Positions 1 to 5,132 are shown, counted from the first letter of the stretch. The stretch is 5,158 bases of DNA from an uncultured Oscillospiraceae bacterium (GCA_910584605.1 CAJUAW010000155.1:1-5158); one strand, 5' to 3'. Program-made: numbers and translations. The notes: generated from the letters alone by a model not told the origin.

Positions 1-76
1 TTGCGCGCAATAGATACGGGACGTTCATACAGCGTATAAAATAGAACCTGAAACAAGCCTCTTTTGGTGCTCCGGC
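1..76. other. Contig-edge non-coding stretch downstream of the holin-like gene
   Basis: No ORF or clear terminator is seen. The first ten bases (TTGCGCGCAA) form a perfect palindrome, so the contig may have broken at an inverted repeat. The next lysis-module gene, if any, would lie beyond the edge. Confidence 0.4.
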
Positions 77-304
77 TCAATCCGCCGGATCACTCATGGC
101 CTTTTTGACGCTCTCCGCATCCACTTTGCCCTCCGTGATGATGTAGGATACCACAGAGGCCATCGATACCACAGCGCCTGCTACGGAACTGATGGTGCTC
201 TCATCCAACTTGAACACCATGGCCAGTCCGGTGACGACACCTGCGATCGCCGCCCACAGCTTGCGGGAGCTCAGCTTGCGCTTCCAGTCGATTTTACTCA
301 TCAT
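77..304 (-). CDS. Small two-helix holin-like phage protein
   Basis: A 75-residue protein with a short basic N-terminus (Lys/Arg at residues 4-15) followed by two hydrophobic segments at about 15-32 and 38-57 and a short charged tail. Basic head, SRKLWAA-type first helix and second helix ending near YIITEG resemble small holins of Clostridia prophages; holins oligomerise in the inner membrane to permeabilise it for the endolysin. A GGAAGGAG ribosome site (311-318) lies 6 nt before the first of two adjacent ATG codons; the second ATG (299-301) would also be reachable. It follows the 325-609 gene by 20 nt on the same strand, so the two are probably co-transcribed. No endolysin is visible, but only 76 bases remain before the contig end. 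Membrane topology is seen; the holin role is inferred from family resemblance and neighbour. Confidence 0.68.
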   Translation of the reverse strand: MMSKIDWKRKLSSRKLWAAIAGVVTGLAMVFKLDESTISSVAGAVVSMASVVSYIITEGKVDAESVKKAMSDPAD

Positions 305-324
305 TGATCGCTCCTTCCTGCGAA

Positions 325-609
325 TTAATTCTCCTCATCGTGGGCGGCCTGGTTGAGGTGCTCCTCAATCCGGTTCATGGCTTCGGTGACCGGACCGTTG
401 CAGCCCTGGTCCTTCAATCCCTGCAGACAGGCCAGAAGGCCATAGCAAATCAGGGTCTGCTCCTTGCGGATCGCTTTCAGCTCCTCGTGCTGCCTCTTGC
501 TCCGCTGGACAAACTTGAAGCACCAGAGGATCACACCGCCGATCACACCCAGCGCGGTCAGGAGCTCCGCTAACTTAATCAATGTATTTGCATGAATGGT
601 TACTTCCAC
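325..609 (-). CDS. Prophage membrane protein of the lysis region (single TM plus basic/helical tail)
   Basis: A 94-residue protein with one transmembrane segment at about residues 13-34, a basic cluster just after it (residues 35-49, RSKRQ to RK), and a helical, mostly hydrophilic C-terminus containing three cysteines (55, 61, 70). I recognise the ICYGLLACL-GLK-QGCNGPVTEA type of C-terminus as common in Firmicutes prophages next to holin genes; homologues are sometimes misnamed as branched-chain amino acid permeases, which the small size rules out. The start is GTG at 607-609, chosen because GGAGG (617-621 on the plus strand as CCTCC) sits 7 nt upstream; no ATG fits better. It directly precedes the holin-like gene. 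Probable role: accessory holin or lysis regulator; the exact function is unknown. Confidence 0.66.
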   Translation of the reverse strand: MEVTIHANTLIKLAELLTALGVIGGVILWCFKFVQRSKRQHEELKAIRKEQTLICYGLLACLQGLKDQGCNGPVTEAMNRIEEHLNQAAHDEEN

Positions 610-694
610 GTTCAGCCCTCCTCTCCGGCGCCCAAACTGGATATAAGACCGGCTGTACAGGCTGGCTGTTCAGCCGGCCAGGGTCATTCTTTGC

Positions 695-730
695 CCGAAC
701 GCCTTGACGTATCAAGGCGTTCGGTTTTTT
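695..730 (+). terminator. Strong intrinsic terminator reading on the plus strand
   Basis: A 13-bp perfect stem (695-707 with 712-724) closes a 4-nt loop (CGTA) and is followed at once by six T (725-730). That is a textbook Rho-independent terminator on the plus strand. No plus-strand gene precedes it. On the minus strand the hairpin lies just beyond the stop of the 733-1656 gene, but the A-run comes before it and no U-run follows, so it would be at best a weak terminator there. Confidence 0.8.
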
Positions 731-732
731 CG

Positions 733-1656
733 CTAAAGTTCTACAATATCCATCAACGCCCGTTCGACGCACAGAGGCGTTTGCGAATCCAGCGTCAGAG
801 ACAGCGCCGCCCCGCATCCGCAGCTTGCGCAGGGGTGCAGCACCGCGACATGGTGCAGGGTTTGAGGACCATGTGTCAAGCGCTGTAATGGGAGGCACAG
901 CGGCGGTGTGTCCGCGAATGCGCCGCAGGGCGATTGGCTGAGCAGGATTCTGCCGGTCCCTTCTGCCGGGGAAATTGCACAGACATTCAATGTGTACTGG
1001 ACCACATAGCTTTTTCCCGGATTCAGCTGGATCTGCCCGGGGGCGCGCCCATCCCAGCAGATGTTTCGTCCCGAGCGGCTCCGCTGCCGCCAGAACAGGT
1101 GGCTGCCCGGCTCCCACCGTATTCTCTCCCGCTGGCCAACCAGCTGAAGGGCGCTCTTTGCGCAGGACAGCACCTGGTATGGAGCCGGACGGGCCGGAGA
1201 CCAGGGAACTGCGTATTGCGGAGAGGAGGGCATCGGACAGACAGGGACATAGGGGGGCGGCGGGGCCGGCGGAGTCGGGGTCGTGGGCTGTGACGGGGGT
1301 GTGGGCTGTGACGGGGGTGTGGGCTGCGACGGGGACGGGGGCTGAACCGGGAACGCCGGCTGGGAGGGCTCGGGCGGATGCGGGACAAACTCCAACACAT
1401 GGTCCAGCTTGTTCTTCAACAGCATCTGGTTGTGCGTCACGGCCTCTATCAGGGCAGTAATGCTTTTGTGGGCGGCCAGCACATCCTGGGAGCTTGTTCC
1501 AGGCAGCGTTCCCAGGATGAATTGCAGATGTTCACCCCCGGCGTTGAGAATATGGCTCAGGGCAAGCTCCTCCATGGCAATGCAGGCGATAATCATAGTC
1601 AGAGCTTCTTCCCGTGTCATATCCGCTCCGTTTTTGGGGAAGGAAGGCATAGACAT
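733..1656 (-). CDS. Cys-rich, Pro-rich-stalk paralog of the collagen-like spore-surface proteins
   Basis: A 307-residue protein. Residues 1-90 match the N-terminal domain of the two plus-strand collagen-like proteins (MSMPSFPK, IAMEELALSHILNA, GEHLQFILGTLPG, NQMLLKNKL). Instead of Gly-X-Y triplets the stalk (about 91-136) is proline-rich with repeated six-residue SQPTPP units. The C-terminal part (about 160-307) retains features of the paralogs' beta domain (GKSYVVQYTLNV at 214-225, closing ALMDIVEL) but is Arg-rich and carries 10 of the protein's 11 cysteines, including a CASCGC cluster at 276-281; the first paralog has none and the second two. ATG at 1656 is preferred over 1671 because TGGAG lies 9 nt upstream and the paralogs begin identically; 1671 has no ribosome site. 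It has its own sigma-K-like promoter. Likely a disulfide-forming outer spore-layer protein; this role is inferred. Confidence 0.8.
   Translation of the reverse strand: MSMPSFPKNGADMTREEALTMIIACIAMEELALSHILNAGGEHLQFILGTLPGTSSQDVLAAHKSITALIEAVTHNQMLLKNKLDHVLEFVPHPPEPSQPAFPVQPPSPSQPTPPSQPTPPSQPTTPTPPAPPPPYVPVCPMPSSPQYAVPWSPARPAPYQVLSCAKSALQLVGQRERIRWEPGSHLFWRQRSRSGRNICWDGRAPGQIQLNPGKSYVVQYTLNVCAISPAEGTGRILLSQSPCGAFADTPPLCLPLQRLTHGPQTLHHVAVLHPCASCGCGAALSLTLDSQTPLCVERALMDIVEL
1283..1336 (-). repeat. Three tandem 18-bp repeats encoding the Pro-rich stalk
   Basis: Two identical 18-bp units (1283-1300 and 1301-1318) are followed by a third, slightly diverged copy (1319-1336). Read on the minus strand they encode SQPTPP-type hexapeptides. 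A unit of whole codons means copy-number change would lengthen or shorten the stalk without a frameshift. Confidence 0.85.
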
Positions 1657-1665
1657 ATTCAAAAA

Positions 1666-1670
1666 CTCCA
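1666..1670 (-). promoter_or_regulatory. Ribosome binding site deciding the start of the 733-1656 gene
   Basis: The minus strand reads TGGAG, 9 nt before the ATG at 1654-1656. The in-frame ATG at 1669-1671 overlaps this site and has none of its own, so the shorter protein is preferred. Confidence 0.65.
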
Positions 1671-1678
1671 TAGCGCAT

Positions 1679-1693
1679 CCCGGCGAGGCCGGG
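1679..1693 (-). other. Leader hairpin close to the ribosome site of the minus-strand gene
   Basis: A 6-bp GC-only stem (CCCGGC/GCCGGG) with a 3-nt loop lies about 9 nt upstream of the TGGAG site in the predicted 5' leader. It may influence translation of the Cys-rich paralog; no function is shown. Confidence 0.45.
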
Positions 1694-1703
1694 ACTGAAA
1701 TAT

Positions 1704-1724
1704 GCGGCAGGATATCCGTGCCGC
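1704..1724 (-). other. 5'-terminal stem-loop of the minus-strand transcript
   Basis: GCGGCA (1704-1709) pairs with TGCCGC (1719-1724), extended inside by GGA/TCC with one bulged base. It begins about where the sigma-K-like minus-strand promoter would start transcription (about 1722-1724), so the RNA would start with this hairpin, a known way of shielding mRNA from 5'-end decay. Confidence 0.5.
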
Positions 1725-1729
1725 CGTCC

Positions 1730-1758
1730 TACCCTATGACAGTGGAGACCATTTGGTT
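1730..1758 (-). promoter_or_regulatory. Sigma-K-type sporulation promoter, minus strand
   Basis: On the minus strand AACC (1758-1755) is followed after exactly 16 nt by CATAGGGTA (1738-1730). This fits the mother-cell sigma-K pattern known from Bacillus subtilis, mACm-N16-CATAnnnTA. The -35 AC favours sigma-K over sigma-E. It would drive the Cys-rich paralog, leaving a leader of roughly 65-70 nt. Confidence 0.7.
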
Positions 1759-1769
1759 CCAGCTGGAAC
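1756..1769. promoter_or_regulatory. 14-bp perfect palindrome holding both -35 elements
   Basis: GTTCCAGCTGGAAC is a perfect dyad centred between 1762 and 1763. Each arm supplies the AAC core of the -35 element of one divergent promoter. Both -10 boxes are placed exactly symmetrically about the same centre. It could be simply the consequence of mirrored promoters, or also an operator for a dimeric regulator. Confidence 0.6.
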
Positions 1770-1795
1770 ACGCCGGCGGGCCGGCACATATAGTA
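1767..1795 (+). promoter_or_regulatory. Sigma-K-type sporulation promoter, plus strand
   Basis: AACA (1767-1770), a 16-nt spacer and CATATAGTA (1787-1795) fit the mACm-N16-CATAnnnTA sigma-K pattern. Transcription would begin near 1801-1803 and run through both collagen-like genes, possibly into the glycosyltransferase gene. It implies late mother-cell expression during sporulation. Confidence 0.72.
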
Positions 1796-1800
1796 TTGCG

Positions 1801-1841
1801 GGTGCGGCGGCGGCAGAGCGCCTCTCTTCCGCCGCCGCACC
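1801..1841 (+). other. Long 5'-terminal stem-loop of the collagen operon transcript
   Basis: A 13-bp GC-rich perfect stem (1801-1813 with 1829-1841) encloses a 15-nt loop that can itself pair AGAG with CTCT. It starts at or within a base or two of the predicted transcription start. There is no T-run after it, so it is not a terminator; a 5' mRNA stabiliser is the simplest reading. Confidence 0.6.
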
Positions 1842-1888
1842 TGTGTGCTTCACAACGCACTTCTTAAAATGAAAGGAGATTCTCAATT

Positions 1889-2743
1889 ATGTCTCTGCCC
1901 AGTTTTCCCAATGTAGACCCGCCGATTCAGCGGGAAGATGCGGTTAATCAAATTCTTTCCTCCATCGCTATGGAGGAACTCGGCCTGAGCCATATCCTCA
2001 ACGCCGAGGGCGAGAAGATGCAGTATATTCTTGGAACTCTGCCCGGCCTCAGCGGTCCCGCCGCCACGGTGAAGGATGTGCTGAACGCCAACGAGAGCGT
2101 CCGCGGTCTGCTGGAGACCGCCGTGCAGAATCAGATTTTCCTGAAGGGGAAGATGCAGGGCGCTCTGGACGCCTCTCCCATGCAGGGCCCCACCGGCCCC
2201 ACCGGCCCCACCGGCCCCCAGGGTCCTGCCGGTCCTGCAGGCGGCCCCGCCGGCCCCGCCGGAGTCCCTGGAGCCGCGGGCGCCACCGGCCCCACCGGCC
2301 CTGCCGGCCCCACTGGTCCCACCGGACCCAATGTCACCGCCACCAACGCCTATGCCGCCAGCACCAAGGGCGCGGCGTTCACAGTCCTCATGGCCGGAAC
2401 CAACGTGGCTCTGCCCGACGCCCAGACGCTGTCCCCCGACATCACGGTCAACGGGGCAAACGACACTTTCACCGTGGCGGAGGCCGGACGGTATCGGGTT
2501 TCCTATAATATCAACTCCGTCACGCCCCTGACCCTCGGCACCCGGCTGATGGTCGACGGCGCGGAAATCGCAGGCTCCAATGTCATGCCCCAGACGACGC
2601 CTCTGAGCCGCCTCGCCAACGACATCTTGGTGGATCTGCCAGCGGGGGCCGAGGTCTCCCTGCAGGTATACGGCTACGCGGGCCTGGTGACCCTGCTGCC
2701 CAACTCCATCGGGGCTTCCCTGTCCATGGTCCGTCTGAGCTGA
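1889..2743 (+). CDS. Collagen-like spore-surface protein, GPT-rich stalk, BclA-type C-terminal domain
   Basis: A 284-residue protein in three parts. Residues 1-92 are the helical N-terminal domain shared with both neighbours (SIAMEELGLSHILNAEGEK at 25-43, then LGTLPG). Residues 100-148 are 16 Gly-X-Y triplets in two blocks, 6 then 10, separated by one extra glycine (118); six triplets are GPT, the type O-glycosylated in Bacillus BclA. Residues 149-284 are a beta-rich, cysteine-free domain (AGRYRVSYNI near 199-208, GTRL, LPAGAEVSLQVYGY, closing GASLSMVRLS) like the BclA/BxpB jelly roll that trimerises exosporium filaments. AAGGAG lies 10 nt before the ATG. There is no signal peptide, as expected for a protein made in the mother cell and assembled on the forespore. 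It is first in the operon. The collagen architecture is certain; the spore location is inferred from domain and promoter. Confidence 0.88.
   Translation: MSLPSFPNVDPPIQREDAVNQILSSIAMEELGLSHILNAEGEKMQYILGTLPGLSGPAATVKDVLNANESVRGLLETAVQNQIFLKGKMQGALDASPMQGPTGPTGPTGPQGPAGPAGGPAGPAGVPGAAGATGPTGPAGPTGPTGPNVTATNAYAASTKGAAFTVLMAGTNVALPDAQTLSPDITVNGANDTFTVAEAGRYRVSYNINSVTPLTLGTRLMVDGAEIAGSNVMPQTTPLSRLANDILVDLPAGAEVSLQVYGYAGLVTLLPNSIGASLSMVRLS
2186..2332 (+). repeat. Gly-X-Y collagen repeat, 6 + 1 + 10 triplets
   Basis: Six uninterrupted triplets (2186-2239), one extra Gly codon (2240-2242), then ten triplets (2243-2332). Near-identical 9-bp GGCCCCACC-type units recur. Y positions are mainly Thr and Ala, with no charged residues. 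Confidence 0.9.
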
Positions 2744-2750
2744 GGAGGGG
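2742..2750 (+). promoter_or_regulatory. Ribosome site overlapping the upstream stop codon
   Basis: GAGGAGGGG overlaps the TGA of the first collagen gene (2741-2743) and lies 6 nt before the next ATG, which fits translational coupling of the two collagen-like genes. Confidence 0.75.
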
Positions 2751-2756
2751 TGCCTT

Positions 2757-3662
2757 ATGTCAATGCCCACATTCCCCAAAAATGATCCCCCGCTGACCCG
2801 AGAGGGCAGCCTCAATGAGATCATTTCCTCCATCGCCGCCGAGGAGCTGAGCCTGAGCCACCTCCTCAACGTCGAGGGCGAGAAGCTGCAATACGTCCTG
2901 GGCACCATGCCTGGTCTGGACGGGGCGGCCTCCCTGGACGAGGTGATGCAGGTCAACAAAAGCGTGAAGGACACCCTGTCTGGCATCATGGAGCAGCAGA
3001 TGGTGCTGACCTCCAAGCTGGGCGCGGTGCTCAAGACCCCCACCATCCCCGGCCCCGAGGGTCCCATGGGCCCCGAGGGTCCCATGGGGCCGGAAGGCCC
3101 TGCCGAGGGCGAGGCCGGTCCCGACGGCCCTGACGGCCCCGCCGGCCCCGAAGGGCCCGCCGGTCCAACCGGCCCCACCGGGGCCCCAGGACCCAACCCC
3201 ACGGCCGTTGCCGCCTACGCCGCCAACACCCGGGGCAGCAGCGTCGGCTTCGGCGACCTTGATTTCATCGCCTTTCCGGATGTGTCGGTCCTCTGCCCGG
3301 AGATCATCTTGGGCGACACAAACACGGTGCCCGAGGGACACTCGGTGTTCCAGGTGCGGAAGGCGGGCACCTATCAGATCTCCTACCGTGTGACCCTCAG
3401 CGCCCCCTCCATTCGGCCGGTGGGGACCCGGCTGTGGATCTCCACCGCCGACGACTATGAGGGCGTCATCGACGCCACGGTGGGCGCCCGGCAGTTTGAA
3501 TGCACGCTCACACTGGCCCTGCCGGCGGGCCCCACGATTGAGCTTCAGGCATACTCCCCGACCGTCAATATCCCCGGTGTGGGCAACCTCCCCGCCGTGG
3601 ACAATGTCCAGCTGGCCAGCGGTTCGGGCGCTTCTATGCTCATTGTTCGGCTGGGCGATTAA
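2757..3662 (+). CDS. Second collagen-like spore-surface protein, acidic stalk, BclA-type C-terminal domain
   Basis: A 301-residue paralog of the preceding protein. Residues 1-92 are the shared N-terminal domain (SIAAEELSLSHLLNVEGEK, LGTMPG). Residues 99-147 hold 16 Gly-X-Y triplets, again 6 then 10, broken by one Glu (117). The first block is built of GPE/GPM and the second begins GEA-GPD-GPD before ending in GPT-GPT-GAP-GPN; there is no Lys or Arg in the stalk, so it is strongly acidic. Residues 148-301 are the beta-rich C-terminal domain (AGTYQISYRV near 203-212, GTRL, LPAGPTIELQAY, closing GASMLIVRLGD) with two cysteines (180, 249). The ATG is 13 nt after the previous stop. It probably forms filaments with or beside its neighbour on the spore surface; whether they mix in one trimer cannot be told from sequence. 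Confidence 0.88.
   Translation: MSMPTFPKNDPPLTREGSLNEIISSIAAEELSLSHLLNVEGEKLQYVLGTMPGLDGAASLDEVMQVNKSVKDTLSGIMEQQMVLTSKLGAVLKTPTIPGPEGPMGPEGPMGPEGPAEGEAGPDGPDGPAGPEGPAGPTGPTGAPGPNPTAVAAYAANTRGSSVGFGDLDFIAFPDVSVLCPEIILGDTNTVPEGHSVFQVRKAGTYQISYRVTLSAPSIRPVGTRLWISTADDYEGVIDATVGARQFECTLTLALPAGPTIELQAYSPTVNIPGVGNLPAVDNVQLASGSGASMLIVRLGD
3051..3197 (+). repeat. Gly-X-Y collagen repeat, 6 + 1 + 10 triplets, acidic
   Basis: Six triplets (3051-3104), one Glu codon (3105-3107), then ten triplets (3108-3197). Block lengths equal those of the upstream paralog although most X and Y residues differ. Confidence 0.9.
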
Positions 3663-3692
3663 GGACGCCGCAGTCCCTTTCCCGAACAGAAT

Positions 3693-3725
3693 GGAACTCC
3701 CGCCGGTAAAACCGGCGGGAGTTCC
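3693..3725 (+). other. 15-bp intergenic hairpin without a T-run
   Basis: GGAACTCCCGCCGGT (3693-3707) pairs perfectly with 3711-3725 around an AAA loop, between the second collagen gene and the glycosyltransferase gene. No T-tract follows (TCAGCAAATC), so full intrinsic termination is unlikely. It may protect the 3' end of the collagen mRNA or lower expression of the downstream enzyme. Confidence 0.65.
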
Positions 3726-3759
3726 TCAGCAAATCAATCCAATCAAAGGAGGCCGCGAT

Positions 3760-4836
3760 ATGGTGAGTATCAGCCTATGCATGATTGTAAAAAACGAGGA
3801 GGATGTGCTGGCGCGCTGTCTGGACAGCGCGGCGGAGCTGGTGGACGAGATCGTCATTGTGGACACTGGCTCCACCGACCGCACCAGGGAGATCGCCGCC
3901 CGCTACACGGACAAAATCTTCAACTTCCTCTGGCGGGACGACTTCGCCGCCGCCCGAAACGAGTCCTTTTCCCACGCGTCCATGGATTACTGCCTGTGGC
4001 TGGACGCCGACGACGTACTTCTTGAGGAGGACCAGGAGAAATTCCGAGCCCTGAAGGAGGAACTGGACCCCGGCGTCTCGGTGGTCATGGCCCCCTACCA
4101 CACCGGCTTCGACGAGAGCGGCCAGGTGACCTTCTCCTACTATCGGGAGCGGCTCATCAAAAACCGGGCCGGTATGAGCTGGGTCGGAGCCGTCCACGAG
4201 GTGGTTCCCTCGGTTGGGACTGTTCTGTACGGGGATTTTGCCGTCACCCACAAAAAGACCCGCCCCTCAGACCCGGACCGAAATCTGCGTATCTATCAAA
4301 GTCAGCTGGAGGCGGGAAAGGAGCTGGAGCCCCGCCAGCAGTTCTACTATGGCCGGGAGCTCTACTACCATCACCGCTGGGAGGAGGCCCTGAAGGTCTT
4401 TGAGGCATTCCTGGAGGAGGGCCGGGGGTGGGTGGAGAACAACATTGACGCATGCTGCCACTGCGCCTACTGTCACAAAGAGCTGGGCCGCGACCAGGCG
4501 GCGCTGGCGGCGCTGCTGCGCACGTTCACCTATGACCGGCCCCGGGCCGAGGTCTGCTGCGACATCGGCCTCTGGTTTTTCCAGCGGGAGCAGTACCGGC
4601 AGGCCGCCTACTGGTACGCTTTGGCCCTCACCTGCGCCCGTGACGACCGCCGGGGCGGCTTCGTCTCCCCTGACTGCTACGGCTATCTGCCCTGTATCCA
4701 GCTGTGCGTCTGTTACAGCCGCCTGGGCGACCGGGAACGGGCAGAGGCCTGCAACGAGCTGGCGGCGGCCTATAAGCCGGATTCCCCGGCGGTTCTCCAC
4801 AACCGGGAGTGGTTCCGGTCCCAGGCCTCCGCGTGA
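3760..4836 (+). CDS. Family 2 glycosyltransferase with C-terminal TPR-like repeats
   Basis: A 358-residue, apparently soluble enzyme with no signal peptide or membrane segment. The N-terminal GT-A domain (about 3-165) has the family's signatures: CMIVKNEED (7-15), VDTGSTDRT (34-42) for nucleotide-sugar binding, a metal-binding DADD (82-85), and VHE (145-147). Such proteins belong to the SunS-like branch of GT2. After about residue 190 come helical pairs of TPR style (about 195-220, 263-292, 312-340), a layout seen in peptide- or protein-modifying members. ATG 3760 is chosen because AAAGGAGG (3745-3752) lies 7 nt upstream; the open frame extends back into the collagen gene in another frame and is not coding there. 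Being downstream of two Thr-bearing collagen proteins, it most likely glycosylates them in the mother cell, as sgtA next to bclA3 in C. difficile. Donor sugar and target are unproven. Confidence 0.87.
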   Translation: MVSISLCMIVKNEEDVLARCLDSAAELVDEIVIVDTGSTDRTREIAARYTDKIFNFLWRDDFAAARNESFSHASMDYCLWLDADDVLLEEDQEKFRALKEELDPGVSVVMAPYHTGFDESGQVTFSYYRERLIKNRAGMSWVGAVHEVVPSVGTVLYGDFAVTHKKTRPSDPDRNLRIYQSQLEAGKELEPRQQFYYGRELYYHHRWEEALKVFEAFLEEGRGWVENNIDACCHCAYCHKELGRDQAALAALLRTFTYDRPRAEVCCDIGLWFFQREQYRQAAYWYALALTCARDDRRGGFVSPDCYGYLPCIQLCVCYSRLGDRERAEACNELAAAYKPDSPAVLHNREWFRSQASA

Positions 4837-4842
4837 CGCCGG

Positions 4843-4882
4843 AAAAAAGCCCCCGTCTCCGGAGTGCTCCGAAGACGGGGGC
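4843..4882 (-). terminator. Terminator of the sortase gene between convergent genes
   Basis: A 10-bp stem (4849-4858 with 4873-4882) is extended by CGGAG/CTCCG inside. Six A on the plus strand (4843-4848) give a U-run after the hairpin on the minus strand, just beyond the sortase stop. For the plus-strand glycosyltransferase only a short TTT at 4887-4889 follows, so termination in that direction would be weak. Confidence 0.82.
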
Positions 4883-4888
4883 CTGGTT

Positions 4889-5132
4889 TCACTCCTCTGT
4901 CCGCAGGGCCGCCTGAACCACCCAGCGGGTGGCGTGGCCTACGCCGGTGCAGGTGGAGAGTGTCAGGATCTCACTGTCCACCGTGGGCTCCACCCCCGTG
5001 TGGATGGCGGAGCGCCCCAGAGCGGTGTCGATGAAGGACTGGCGGCCCTTCTCCGTGGCGATCTCCGGCGAGAAGGGCGGGTCCGTGACCCGGGGCTCCC
5101 AGGCGGCGAAGATGTCGTAGTAGTGGACGCCC
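4889..5132 (-). CDS. Class B sortase, C-terminal fragment (5' end missing)
   Basis: About 81 residues of a sortase remain. The TLSTC motif with the catalytic cysteine and the downstream arginine in ATRWVVQAAL are both present, spaced as in sortases, and the ending close after the Arg strand is usual for class B. Upstream, YYDIFAAWEP and the FIDTALGRSAIHTG stretch also fit class B; the catalytic histidine would lie in the missing part. Sortases are membrane-anchored transpeptidases that join sorting-signal proteins to the cell wall. The gene is cut by adapter sequence, and the apparent ATG at 5149 is adapter-encoded (MCSSDL), not a true start. No sorting-signal substrate is in the window, and none of the collagen-like proteins ends in an LPXTG-type tail, so a link to the neighbouring module is not supported. 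Confidence 0.85.

Noticed and set aside
1..10. Terminal palindrome TTGCGCGCAA considered as an attachment site or inverted repeat of a mobile element
   Set aside because: It lies at the contig edge, has no second copy in the window and no neighbouring recombinase.
31..45. TATAAAAT-like -10 element on the plus strand
   Set aside because: There is no -35 at suitable spacing and no plus-strand gene downstream.
649..677. CCGGCTG/CAGCCGG inverted repeat upstream of the 325-609 gene, considered as an operator or terminator
   Set aside because: The 7-bp stem has a 15-nt loop, competing pairings and no T-run, and no promoter elements could be placed convincingly around it.
575..1117. A 180-residue minus-strand open frame, and plus-strand frames at 592-1698
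   Set aside because: They are shadows of the 733-1656 gene, which has homology to its neighbours over both end domains; the shadows have low-complexity Arg/Pro composition.
2186..2332. Direct 9-bp repeats considered as a CRISPR or regulatory array
   Set aside because: They are in-frame collagen codons without unique spacers.
1883..3202. A 439-residue open frame antisense to both collagen genes, itself containing many Gly-Pro units
   Set aside because: GGC-CCC-rich collagen DNA reads as Gly/Pro codons on either strand, so a long open frame arises by composition. It has no plausible ribosome site and overlaps two well-supported genes.
3457..3759. Upstream extension of the glycosyltransferase frame by 101 codons
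   Set aside because: It overlaps the second collagen gene in another frame and the intergenic hairpin; the GT2 fold begins at MVSISLCMIV, which has an excellent ribosome site.
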